Shown: piece by piece, positions 1-5,633 of the stretch | Numbering within the stretch: position 1 is the first letter of the stretch | How the letters are laid out: every line of letters begins with the position of its first letter | Assembly: GCA_937890735.1 (NCBI GenBank) | Contig: CALACZ010000103.1 | Span: forward strand, 1 to 5,633 | Length of the DNA: 5,633 bases | Origin: an uncultured Bacillota bacterium | GTDB taxonomy: Bacteria > Bacillota > Clostridia > Oscillospirales > Oscillospiraceae | Direction: 5' to 3' | Notes under the pieces: model-generated | The model's database searches: none | The model's input: only the letters and a program-made list of their open reading frames with translations | What the model was told of the DNA's origin: nothing | Translations under genes and position numbers: made by a program

Positions 1-1947
1 GATCTGGCTGTAGTCCGCGTCCACGAACACGCAGCCCTCGCGCGGCACGAACATCCGCCGGATCTGGCTGCCAAGGTCGGTGCGGACGGGGATGTTCTGC
101 AAATTCGGCTCGGTTGACGACAGCCGCCCCGTGGCGGTGATCATGTTCTGGAACGTTGTGTGGATGCGCCCGTCGTCCGCGATCTGCTTGACCAGCCCGT
201 CGGCATACGTCGATTTGAGCTTGGTGAGCGCGCGGTAGTCCAGAATGGAGGCGACGATCGGGTGCTTTGCGCGCAGCTTTTCCAGCACCTCCGCGTCAGT
301 CGAGTAGCCGCGCTTGGTTTTTTTGACCGGCGGCAGCGCGAGCTTTTCAAACAGAATATGCCCCAGCGCCTGCGTGGAGTTGATGTTAAATTCCTCCCCG
401 GCGTAGGTGTAGATCGCCTTCTGCGCCTGCGCGATGCCGGTCTCCAGCTGATTGCCGAACGCAATGAGCGCGAGCTGATCGACGAGCACGCCCGCCGCCT
501 CCATCCGCGCGAGCACCGCGCACAGCGGCAGTTCAATATCAAAATACAGCCGCTCCATGCCGTTTTCCAGCAGCTTTTCGTGCAGCACGCCGTAAAGTGC
601 TTCCACGGCTGCGCATTCCGCGAGCCGCGCACCGAGCGATGCCGCGTCCTCGCCGCACTCAGCGGCGTCCGGGCGACCGATCGTGCAGGCGAGATATTCC
701 GTCGCCAGCCGGTCGAGGTCATACTTGCCCTGCGTGGCGTCTAAAATATACGCCGCCAGCGCGGTGTCAAATATAAATCCGTCCGCCGGCAGTCCACGCT
801 CCAGCAGCGCGCGCTGAAGGGGCTTGCAGTCGTGCGTCACCTTTTTGACCGACGCGCCGAATACGGTTGACATAAATTCACTATCTGCCACCGCGTCCCC
901 GGTAAAATAAAATCCGTTTTCTCCAACTGTGACCGCGATTTCTGTCAGATCGCCGTTTACGAGAATGTTGACATAATCCTTCTTTTCAAACTCCGCCGCA
1001 AGCGCTCGCGCCCGCGCGGCGTCCGTTACGCGCTCAATCGTACGAGCGCCTTCCACCGTCTCCTCCGGCGCTTTTTTCTGCGGCGCGTGCAGACCGTAGC
1101 GCGCGATGAGGCGCGTAAATTCCAGCCGCACAAACAGCTCGTACAGCGCGCCCTCGTCGGGCGGCTGGATGAGATTTCCCTCCGGCGTAAAGTCAATGGG
1201 CGCTTCGCAGCGGATCGTCGCCAGCTCATGGGAAAGATAGGCATTCTCCCGACCGGCAATCAGCTTTTTGCGCACAGACTCGCGGATGCTGTCGAGATTT
1301 GCGTACACGCCGTCCAGTGTGCCGTATTCCAGCAGCAGCGCCGTTGCCGTTTTCTGTCCCACGCCCGCAACGCCGGGGATGTTATCGGAGCTGTCGCCCA
1401 TCAGACTCTTGAGGTCGATGAGCCGCAGCGGCGCAAAGCCGTATTCGTCGCGGAAAACCTGCTCGTCATACAACGTCGCCGCCGTCTGCCCGCCGCGCGT
1501 TGCCACGAGCTTCACATGGACGTGCTCGTCGATGAGCTGCAAGCTGTCGCGGTCGCCGGTGACGATCACGCAGTCCCAGCCTGCCTCGCTGCATTTTTTC
1601 CCGACCGTGCCGATCACGTCGTCCGCCTCCCAGCCCTCACAGGCGTAGATGGGGATGTTCATCGCGCGCAGCACGTCCTTCATGAGCGGCATCTGCATCG
1701 CCAGCTCCTCCGGCATGGGGTGGCGCGTCGCCTTGTAGCCGTCGTAGCGCAGGTGGCGGAACGTGGGCGCTTTTAAGTCGAACGCGACGCACAGCGCGTC
1801 CGGGCGCTCCTCGCTGCGGAGCTTTTCCAGAATATTCAGAAAGCCGTAGATCGCGTTGGTGAACAGCCCCTCTTTTGTTGTGAGCAGGCGCACACCGTAA
1901 AACGCGCGGTTTATGACGCTGTTGCCATCCAAAATCATCAATTTCAT
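1..1947 (-). CDS. polA: DNA polymerase I, N-terminal 649 codons (3' end of gene outside window)
   Basis: Repair and Okazaki-fragment-processing polymerase of the cytoplasm. I translated the minus strand from ATG 1947-1945 to base 1 and found no stop. Residues 1-~290 are the 5'-nuclease domain. They begin MKLMILDGN (D7) and contain a Taq-like FDLKAPTFRH stretch (56-65), the acidic cluster EADD (107-110), TGDRDSLQLI (130-139), GDSSDN (184-189) and a helix-hairpin-helix IPGVAGVGQKTA (190-201). Residues ~300-470 match the proofreading domain in position. Its exo I D-x-E is absent (VNILVNGDL instead), so proofreading is probably lost, as in Bacillus-type enzymes. The polymerase domain starts near 470 and includes TGRLSSTEPNLQNIP (606-620). 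The window ends within motif A, DADYSQI (643-649), which carries a catalytic aspartate; the O-helix and motif C lie outside. Family length is about 870-930 residues, so roughly 70 percent is seen. A Shine-Dalgarno sequence and promoter lie directly upstream. Confidence 0.97.
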   Translation of the reverse strand, partial: MKLMILDGNSVINRAFYGVRLLTTKEGLFTNAIYGFLNILEKLRSEERPDALCVAFDLKAPTFRHLRYDGYKATRHPMPEELAMQMPLMKDVLRAMNIPIYACEGWEADDVIGTVGKKCSEAGWDCVIVTGDRDSLQLIDEHVHVKLVATRGGQTAATLYDEQVFRDEYGFAPLRLIDLKSLMGDSSDNIPGVAGVGQKTATALLLEYGTLDGVYANLDSIRESVRKKLIAGRENAYLSHELATIRCEAPIDFTPEGNLIQPPDEGALYELFVRLEFTRLIARYGLHAPQKKAPEETVEGARTIERVTDAARARALAAEFEKKDYVNILVNGDLTEIAVTVGENGFYFTGDAVADSEFMSTVFGASVKKVTHDCKPLQRALLERGLPADGFIFDTALAAYILDATQGKYDLDRLATEYLACTIGRPDAAECGEDAASLGARLAECAAVEALYGVLHEKLLENGMERLYFDIELPLCAVLARMEAAGVLVDQLALIAFGNQLETGIAQAQKAIYTYAGEEFNINSTQALGHILFEKLALPPVKKTKRGYSTDAEVLEKLRAKHPIVASILDYRALTKLKSTYADGLVKQIADDGRIHTTFQNMITATGRLSSTEPNLQNIPVRTDLGSQIRRMFVPREGCVFVDADYSQI

Positions 1948-1955
1948 GGAGAAAA

Positions 1956-1965
1956 CCCCTTTCTT
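1956..1965 (-). promoter_or_regulatory. Ribosome binding site of polA
   Basis: On the minus strand AAGAAAGGGG ends 8 nt before the ATG at 1947. It resembles the Shine-Dalgarno consensus, and together with the family-typical N-terminus (MKLMILDGN) it fixes the polA start. Confidence 0.75.
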
Positions 1966-1975
1966 CACAGCTTAT

Positions 1976-2004
1976 AGTCTACCACAAACCGCGCCCGCTT
2001 TCAA
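1976..2004 (-). promoter_or_regulatory. Predicted sigma-A (sigma-70) promoter of polA
   Basis: On the minus strand, TTGAAA (2004-1999) matches the -35 consensus TTGACA at five of six positions. A 17-base spacer follows, then TAGACT (1981-1976), which matches TATAAT at four of six. The spacer ends in TGG, giving an extended -10 (TGn). Transcription would start near base 1969, leaving a leader of about 20 nt that contains little beyond the Shine-Dalgarno sequence. No operator-like palindrome overlaps it. The call rests on sequence only. Confidence 0.65.
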
Positions 2005-2069
2005 CTCGCGCGGCGGCGGAATGTTCATGATTTGTTTTCATAGTTTTGCTGGCGTTTTTGCCGGTTTTC

Positions 2070-2078
2070 TGGTAAAAT
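2070..2078 (+). promoter_or_regulatory. Predicted extended -10 promoter of the DUF1538/PII-like operon
   Basis: TGGTAAAAT (2070-2078) is an extended -10 element: TGn followed by TAAAAT, five of six matches to TATAAT. At a 17-base spacing the -35 position reads TGGCGT (2050-2055), a poor match, so the promoter would rely on the extended -10 or on an activator. Predicted transcription start is near base 2085, about 24 nt before the TTG start codon. Confidence 0.5.
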
Positions 2079-2094
2079 AGGGCTAAGAAACTGG

Positions 2095-2111
2095 AAAGGA
2101 GAAGTGATTTG
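2095..2111 (+). promoter_or_regulatory. Ribosome binding site deciding a TTG start
   Basis: AAAGGAG (2095-2101) is a near-perfect Shine-Dalgarno sequence, 7 nt before TTG 2109-2111. The nearby GTG at 2104 is in another frame. An in-frame TAA lies at 2073-2075, and no in-frame ATG falls between that stop and the TTG. The next in-frame ATG would remove the first membrane segment. TTG is therefore the best-supported start. Confidence 0.8.
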
Positions 2112-3632
2112 CGCCAAAGGATACTCGCAGAAAAACTCAAAGAAGCGGCGGCGTCGGTCCTGCCGGTCTCGGCGATCGTGGCAGTGCTCTGCCTCGTGCT
2201 CGTGCCGGTGGATGCTGGTTTGATGCTGTCGTTTTTGTTCGGCTCTGCCCTGCTCATTCTCGGCATGGGGATGTTCACGCTGGGGGCGGAGGTGTCGTTG
2301 ACGCGCATCGGCAGTCTCATCGGCGCGCGCATGACAAAATCGAAAAAGCTCTGGTTCGTGCTCGGCGTGAGCCTGCTGCTCGGCATCGCCATTACGATGG
2401 CAGAGCCGGACCTGCAGGTGCTGGCGGCGAACGTTCCGGCGCTCGACAAGACCGCGCTGATCCTGACTGTTTCGGTCGGCGTGGGGCTGTTCCTTGTTTT
2501 GTGCATGGTGCGCATTTTGTTCCGCATTTCGCTGCGGCGGCTGCTCATTATCTGCTACGCGCTCGTGTTTCTCGGCGCGTTTTTGACAGAGCGCGGGATG
2601 CTCTCGGTCGCGTTTGACTCCGGCGGCGTGACAACGGGTCCCATGACCGTGCCGTTTATCATGGCGCTCGGCGTTGGCGTCGCGTCCATCCGAAGCGACG
2701 AAAACGCAAAGTCCGACAGCTTCGGCCTCGTGGCGCTGTGCTCCATCGGCCCTGTGCTGGCAGTGATGCTGCTTGGCATCCTCTACCGACCCGATCCCGC
2801 CGCGAGCGCGGAGATCGCCGTTTCGCGGATCGAAACGAGTGTCCAGCTCGGCGCGGATTACCTGCACGCGCTGCCGCACTATCTTGCGGAGATCGCGATG
2901 GCGCTGCTGCCGATCTTTGTATTTTTCCTGCTGTTCCAGCTCTTTGCGCTGCGGCTGCGCAAGCTGCCGTTCGTGAAGATCCTCATCGGCATGGCGTATA
3001 CATTCGTAGGGCTCGTGCTGTTCCTCACAGGCGTGAACGTCGGCTTCTCGCCGCTCGGCTATGTGCTCGGCGGCGCGATGGTCGAGCAGGGGCTTTCGTG
3101 GCTGCTCGTGCCGCTGGCGATGCTTATGGGCTGGTTCATCATTGACGCAGAACCGGCTGTGTACATTCTCAACAAGCAGGTCGAAGAGCTGACCTCCGGC
3201 GCGATCTCTGCAAAAGCGATGGGCATGAGCCTGTCTATCGCCGTGGCGCTGGCGAACGGGCTGGCGATGGTTCGCGTGCTGACCGGCGCGCCGATCCTGT
3301 ATTTCGTCGTGCCCGGGTATCTGATCGCGTTGGAGCTGACGTTTTTCGTCCCGCCGACGTTTACCGCCATCGCGTTCGACTCCGGCGGCGTCGCGTCCGG
3401 ACCGCTCACGGCAACGTTCATGCTGCCGCTGGCGATGGGCGCGTGCACGGCGGCGGGCGGCAGCGTGATGACCGACGCATTCGGCATCGTGGCGCTCGTT
3501 GCGATGATGCCGCTCATCACGGTGCAGATCATGGGCGGCATTTATGTGCTCAAGTCCCGCGCCAAGGCGGATGCACAGCCGGAGCTGGCATTCGGCGAAA
3601 ACGAGATCATCGAACTGTGGGAGGCTGTGTGA
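2109..3632 (+). CDS. DUF1538 family multi-pass membrane protein, two homologous halves; putative transporter
   Basis: A 507-residue integral membrane protein dominated by hydrophobic segments (about 20-35, 38-58, 80-97, 115-136, 144-160, 178-194, 205-226, 260-282, 290-309, 328-345, 370-392, 396-415, 430-447, 457-480). It has no signal peptide and ends in a short acidic tail. It is an internal duplication: AFDSGGV at 168-174 recurs at 422-428, DSFGLVAL (203-210) recurs as DAFGIVAL (456-463), MVRI (133) as MVRV (387), and AEP (98-100) as AEP (347-349). Spacing is a constant ~250-254 residues. I recognise the DSGGV...GP signature as DUF1538. From memory, Halomonas DUF1538 proteins UmpA/UmpB were reported as a two-subunit monovalent cation/proton antiporter; here both halves would be in one chain. 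The repeated DSGG aspartates are candidate ion-binding residues (inference). Its stop overlaps the start of the PII-like gene, suggesting the latter regulates it. Family call is firm, substrate is not. Confidence 0.85.
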   Translation: MRQRILAEKLKEAAASVLPVSAIVAVLCLVLVPVDAGLMLSFLFGSALLILGMGMFTLGAEVSLTRIGSLIGARMTKSKKLWFVLGVSLLLGIAITMAEPDLQVLAANVPALDKTALILTVSVGVGLFLVLCMVRILFRISLRRLLIICYALVFLGAFLTERGMLSVAFDSGGVTTGPMTVPFIMALGVGVASIRSDENAKSDSFGLVALCSIGPVLAVMLLGILYRPDPAASAEIAVSRIETSVQLGADYLHALPHYLAEIAMALLPIFVFFLLFQLFALRLRKLPFVKILIGMAYTFVGLVLFLTGVNVGFSPLGYVLGGAMVEQGLSWLLVPLAMLMGWFIIDAEPAVYILNKQVEELTSGAISAKAMGMSLSIAVALANGLAMVRVLTGAPILYFVVPGYLIALELTFFVPPTFTAIAFDSGGVASGPLTATFMLPLAMGACTAAGGSVMTDAFGIVALVAMMPLITVQIMGGIYVLKSRAKADAQPELAFGENEIIELWEAV

Positions 3633-3634
3633 TG
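3618..3634 (+). promoter_or_regulatory. Ribosome binding site and one-base stop/start overlap (TGATG)
   Basis: TGGGAGG (3618-3624) lies 7 nt before ATG 3632-3634. The upstream gene stops at TGA 3630-3632, so the A of the stop is the A of the start. This arrangement implies translational coupling of the two proteins. It also rejects the longer open frame, which starts at 3443 inside the upstream gene. Confidence 0.85.
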
Positions 3635-4300
3635 GAGCTGTATTATCTCATCGCGATCACCGACCGGGACGATGCCGAAACACTGAACGGCATCTATAAG
3701 CAGACCGGCATTCCCCTTGTTCTGACCAAGCTCGGCATGGGCACGGCCAAGTCCGAGCATCTGTCCATCTACGGGCTGGACGCGACGCAGAAGGCGGTCG
3801 TCAGCGCCATCGCCACCGGCGAGCAGGCGCGGCAGGCGTTTCGGCTCGCCAAGCGCAAGCTGATGATCGACATCCCCGGCAACGGCGTGATGATGTCCGT
3901 GCCGCTCAAGAGCGTGGCGGGCAGCAAAACGCTGACGTATCTGACCGAAAATGCTGAGATCGGAGGAAAACCGAGCATGGAATTTGCGCACGAACTGATC
4001 GTTGTGATCTTGAATGAAGGATATTCCGACTATGTGATGGAAGCCGCGCGCAGCGCAGGCGCGGGCGGCGGCACGGTCCTGCACGCAAAGGGCACGGGGC
4101 GCGCGAAGAGCGAGACGTTTTTCGGCGTGAGCCTTGCGCAGGAAAAGGACGTGGTGTACATTGTGGCGCACGCGGACGAAAAAGCCGCCATCATGCGCGC
4201 CATCCACGAACAGACAGGACCGGGCACAAAACCCGGCGCGATCTGCTTCTCGCTCCCCATCTCCGCCGTCGCCGGACTGCGCGAACGTGAGGAAGCCTGA
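3632..4300 (+). CDS. Tandem PII-like (GlnB/GlnK-type) signalling protein, probable regulator of the DUF1538 protein
   Basis: A 222-residue soluble protein with two PII-like ferredoxin folds. Domain 2 (about 118-217) is the clearer one: strand ELIVVILNEG, helix YVMEAARSAGAGG, strand GTVLHAKGTG (147-156) where PII proteins have TVxxxKGfG, a shortened T-loop (~157-172), strand VVYIVAH, a helix, then GAICFSLPISAVAG (202-215) matching the PII GKIFVLPVE strand. Domain 1 (1-97) is more divergent: LYYLIAIT, helix, PLVLTKLGMGTA, and NGVMMSVPLKSVAG (84-97), which mirrors the end of domain 2. The T-loop lacks a tyrosine at the place of the uridylylated Tyr51 (it has FF, 163-164), and the C-terminal RTGE signature is absent. 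Canonical nitrogen control by uridylylation is thus unlikely. PII proteins bind ATP/ADP/2-oxoglutarate and dock on transporters; which ligand applies here is unknown. Translationally coupled to the DUF1538 gene. Confidence 0.8.
   Translation: MELYYLIAITDRDDAETLNGIYKQTGIPLVLTKLGMGTAKSEHLSIYGLDATQKAVVSAIATGEQARQAFRLAKRKLMIDIPGNGVMMSVPLKSVAGSKTLTYLTENAEIGGKPSMEFAHELIVVILNEGYSDYVMEAARSAGAGGGTVLHAKGTGRAKSETFFGVSLAQEKDVVYIVAHADEKAAIMRAIHEQTGPGTKPGAICFSLPISAVAGLREREEA
3962..3979 (+). promoter_or_regulatory. Possible internal translation start for the second PII-like domain
   Basis: Inside the PII-like gene, GGAGG (3962-3966) is followed after 10 nt by an in-frame ATG (3977-3979, Met116). Met116 sits exactly at the linker between the two domains. 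Initiation here would give a 107-residue protein, the usual size of a single-domain PII protein. The GGAGG also encodes the Gly-Gly of the linker, so it could be coincidental. Confidence 0.35.
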
Positions 4301-4337
4301 TCGAGTCAAAAACACATTACTCCGCTCCGCGAACAGA

Positions 4338-4370
4338 ATTTTTGCCGACGTACACGCCGCCGGCAAAAAT
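4338..4370. repeat. Inverted repeat 1, 10-bp perfect arms
   Basis: ATTTTTGCCG (4338-4347) is perfectly complementary to CGGCAAAAAT (4361-4370), with a 13-base loop. The T-run lies 5' of the GC part and the A-run 3', on both strands. That is the wrong order for an intrinsic terminator, so this is more likely a palindromic repeat unit or part of a structured 3' region. Confidence 0.6.
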
Positions 4371-4381
4371 GATCATAATCG

Positions 4382-4405
4382 TTTTCGCCGCTGCGGCGGC
4401 GAAAC
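4382..4405. repeat. Inverted repeat 2, 9-bp perfect arms
   Basis: TTTCGCCGC (4383-4391) pairs with GCGGCGAAA (4396-4404) around the four-base loop TGCG. Its arms resemble those of the preceding repeat (T-run plus GCCG against CGGC plus A-run). This suggests two related palindromic units separated by a short AT-rich spacer. Confidence 0.6.
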
Positions 4406-4427
4406 TCTGCGAGGCTTTTAAGGAGGC

Positions 4428-4463
4428 AGTGCCCCTCAGTTTCATTTGAAACTGAGGGGCGCT
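4428..4463. terminator. Strong hairpin between convergent genes, probable bidirectional terminator
   Basis: GCCCCTCAGTTTC (4431-4443) and GAAACTGAGGGGC (4448-4460) form a perfect 13-bp stem with a four-base loop. It extends to 16 bp (4428-4463) with one G-U pair in the plus-strand transcript. It lies 13 bases past the cysS stop and about 127 bases past the PII-like stop, where both need a terminator. The tails are weak: the plus strand continues TTATAGC and the minus strand has no T-run close to the stem. It may instead act as an RNA 3'-end stabiliser. Confidence 0.55.
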
Positions 4464-4476
4464 TTATAGCAGGTCG

Positions 4477-5633
4477 TTAAATTTTCTTCCACTTTGCGCC
4501 GCCGGGGACGTCGGTGATCTCGATGCCCTGCGCCTTGAGCGCGTCGCGGATGGCGTCGGCTTTGGCAAAATCCTTCGCCTTCTTCGCCTCATAGCGCTCA
4601 CGGATCTGCTGCTCGACCGCCTCATCCTGCTCGCCGGACTCGGAGACGACGGTAAACGCCGCGGCGGACGGCTGCACGGAGGCGTTCGTTTTGCGGATCT
4701 TTTCGGCTTTTTTCAGAAGATCGAGGCTCAGAACGCGGTCAAAATCATCCAGCACAAAGAGCTTGGTCGCGTCATTCGTCTGGTACTTCAGCACGTCGTA
4801 GAGCGCCGTGACGGCGAGGGACGTGTTGAGATCGTTGCCGAGCGCCTTGTTGAATTTCTCGCGCAGAGCGGCGACGGCAGTCTCGGCGACCGGCTCGTCG
4901 GACGGCTTGAGCGCGGAAATTTTCGTGAGCAGCTTCTGATAAGCGCCCGCCGCGTTGTCAAGATTTTCCCACGAGAATACGAGGCTCTTGCGGTAGTGGC
5001 TTTGCAGGCAGAACAGGCGGTACGCCAGCGGGTCGTAGCCCTTTTCCTCCAGCAGCGAGACGGTCAGGAACTCGCCCTTGGATTTGGACATTTTGCCGCT
5101 CGTCGTGTTCAGGTGCAGGACGTGCATCCAGTATTTGCACCACGGATGCCCGAGGTAGCTCTCGGACTGCGCGATCTCGTTCGTATGGTGCGGGAAGGCG
5201 TTGTCGATGCCGCCGCAGTGAATATCAAGATCCTCGCCGAGGTACTTGATGGCAATGCCGGAGCACTCGATGTGCCAGCCCGGATAGCCCACGCCCCACG
5301 GGGAGTCCCACTTGAGCGCCTGATCCTCAAATTTCGACTTTGTGAACCAGAGGACAAAATCGTTCTTGTTGCGCTTGTTCGTGTCCTCCTCCACGCCCTC
5401 GCGCACGCCCACGGCGAGATCCTCCGCGTCGTGGTCGTTAAAGACATAGTAGCGCGCGAGCTTGGAGGTGTCAAAATAGACGTTGCCGCCGGCAAAATAG
5501 GCGTAGCCGGTGTCCATGAGCTTCGTGATGATCTTGATATATTCGTCAATGCAGTTTGTTGCAGGCTCGACGACGTCAGGGCGCTTGATATTGAGCTTCC
5601 GGCAGTCGGCAAAGAATGCGTCGGTGTAGAATT
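4477..5633 (-). CDS. cysS: Cysteinyl-tRNA synthetase, C-terminal 384 codons (5' end of gene outside window)
   Basis: Class I aminoacyl-tRNA synthetase that charges tRNA-Cys in the cytoplasm. The frame is open from the right edge to the TAA at 4479-4477, and the last residues are GGAKWKKI. Recognised signatures in order: GWHIECSG with a zinc-ligand cysteine (codon 5263-5265); DIHCGGIDNAFPHHTNEIAQ with the zinc-ligand His and Glu of HHTNE (5176-5190); KMSKS (5080-5094), the ATP-binding loop; LVFSWENL, then a helical anticodon-binding region and the small C-terminal domain, where AKADAIRDALKAQGIEITD is typical of CysRS. The family has about 460-480 residues, so some 80 N-terminal residues are missing, including the HIGH motif and the first zinc cysteine. 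HHTNE rather than HHENE is a variant I associate with Clostridia and some other phyla. Converges on the PII-like operon. Confidence 0.97.
   Translation of the reverse strand, partial: FYTDAFFADCRKLNIKRPDVVEPATNCIDEYIKIITKLMDTGYAYFAGGNVYFDTSKLARYYVFNDHDAEDLAVGVREGVEEDTNKRNKNDFVLWFTKSKFEDQALKWDSPWGVGYPGWHIECSGIAIKYLGEDLDIHCGGIDNAFPHHTNEIAQSESYLGHPWCKYWMHVLHLNTTSGKMSKSKGEFLTVSLLEEKGYDPLAYRLFCLQSHYRKSLVFSWENLDNAAGAYQKLLTKISALKPSDEPVAETAVAALREKFNKALGNDLNTSLAVTALYDVLKYQTNDATKLFVLDDFDRVLSLDLLKKAEKIRKTNASVQPSAAAFTVVSESGEQDEAVEQQIRERYEAKKAKDFAKADAIRDALKAQGIEITDVPGGAKWKKI

Larger units (their letters stand above)
4301..4427. other. Non-coding stretch downstream of the PII-like gene
   Basis: No convincing gene lies between the PII-like stop and the convergent cysS stop. 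Open frames that pass through here are continuations of shadow frames. The stretch holds the two palindromes and an AAGGAGG (4420-4426) with no usable start codon behind it. Confidence 0.6.

Noticed and set aside
160..744. 194-codon plus-strand open frame
   Set aside because: It lies wholly antisense to polA codons that match the family throughout. Its product is rich in Arg with no recognisable domain, typical of an antisense frame in GC-rich DNA.
1087..1776. 229-codon plus-strand open frame
   Set aside because: Antisense to the 5'-nuclease and helix-hairpin-helix part of polA, whose motifs are intact. No family resemblance and low-complexity composition.
2025..2879. 284-codon minus-strand open frame
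   Set aside because: Antisense to the DUF1538 gene and reaching into both promoters. The His/Arg/Glu/Gln-rich product is what the complement of hydrophobic membrane-segment codons gives.
3443..3631. Upstream extension of the PII-like reading frame
   Set aside because: It overlaps the DUF1538 gene by 189 bases in another frame and gives a non-homologous Arg/His-rich leader. The ATG at 3632 has a good ribosome binding site.
3542..4366. 274-codon minus-strand open frame
   Set aside because: Antisense to the PII-like gene, whose plus-strand reading has PII signatures, a Shine-Dalgarno sequence and a coupled start.
4338..4370. Intrinsic terminator at the first inverted repeat
   Set aside because: The run after the GC stem is A-rich, not T-rich, on either strand, so it cannot release a transcript in the usual way.
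4420..4449. Micro-ORF: AAGGAGG followed by GTG, six codons and TGA
   Set aside because: Only 2 nt separate the Shine-Dalgarno from the GTG, too close for initiation, and the whole frame lies within the hairpin arm.
5109..5612. 167-codon minus-strand open frame
   Set aside because: Same strand as cysS but a different frame, across the conserved zinc-binding region. Ser/Arg/Thr-rich product without homology.

Overview
The window holds four protein-coding genes in high-GC, densely coding DNA. Two are housekeeping genes cut by the window edges: DNA polymerase I (polA, left, minus strand) and cysteinyl-tRNA synthetase (cysS, right, minus strand). Between them, on the plus strand, is a two-gene operon. 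It encodes a 507-residue membrane protein of the DUF1538 family, built from two homologous halves, and a 222-residue protein that reads as two PII-like (GlnB/GlnK-type) regulatory domains in tandem. The purine-rich Shine-Dalgarno sequences, the TTG start, the polA with a degenerate proofreading domain and the cysS sequence (HHTNE instead of HHENE) suggest a high-GC Clostridia member of the Bacillota, perhaps an Oscillospiraceae-like gut bacterium. That placement is inference and only moderately secure.

Layout. Bases 1-1947 (minus) are the first 649 codons of polA: 5'-nuclease, inactive 3'-5' exonuclease-like domain, and the polymerase domain up to motif A. Bases 1948-2108 are a divergent intergenic region with a good sigma-A-type promoter for polA and a plausible extended -10 promoter for the operon. 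Bases 2109-3632 (plus) are the DUF1538 gene, which starts at TTG. Bases 3632-4300 (plus) are the PII-like gene; its ATG shares one base with the upstream TGA, so the two are translationally coupled. Bases 4301-4476 hold no gene but contain three consecutive perfect inverted repeats, the last a strong hairpin between the convergent operon and cysS. Bases 4477-5633 (minus) are the C-terminal 384 codons of cysS.

How the genes work together. The flanking housekeeping genes have no evident functional link to the middle pair. The pair is the interesting part. PII proteins classically gate membrane transporters encoded next to them (GlnK-AmtB is the model), and here a tandem PII-like protein is coupled to an uncharacterised transporter-like membrane protein. 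The simplest inference is a transporter plus a dedicated nucleotide- or metabolite-sensing regulator. DUF1538 proteins of Halomonas (UmpA/UmpB) have, as I recall, been reported as a two-component monovalent cation/proton antiporter, so an ion transport role is the leading guess. An internal Shine-Dalgarno sequence and ATG between the two PII-like domains could also yield the second domain alone.
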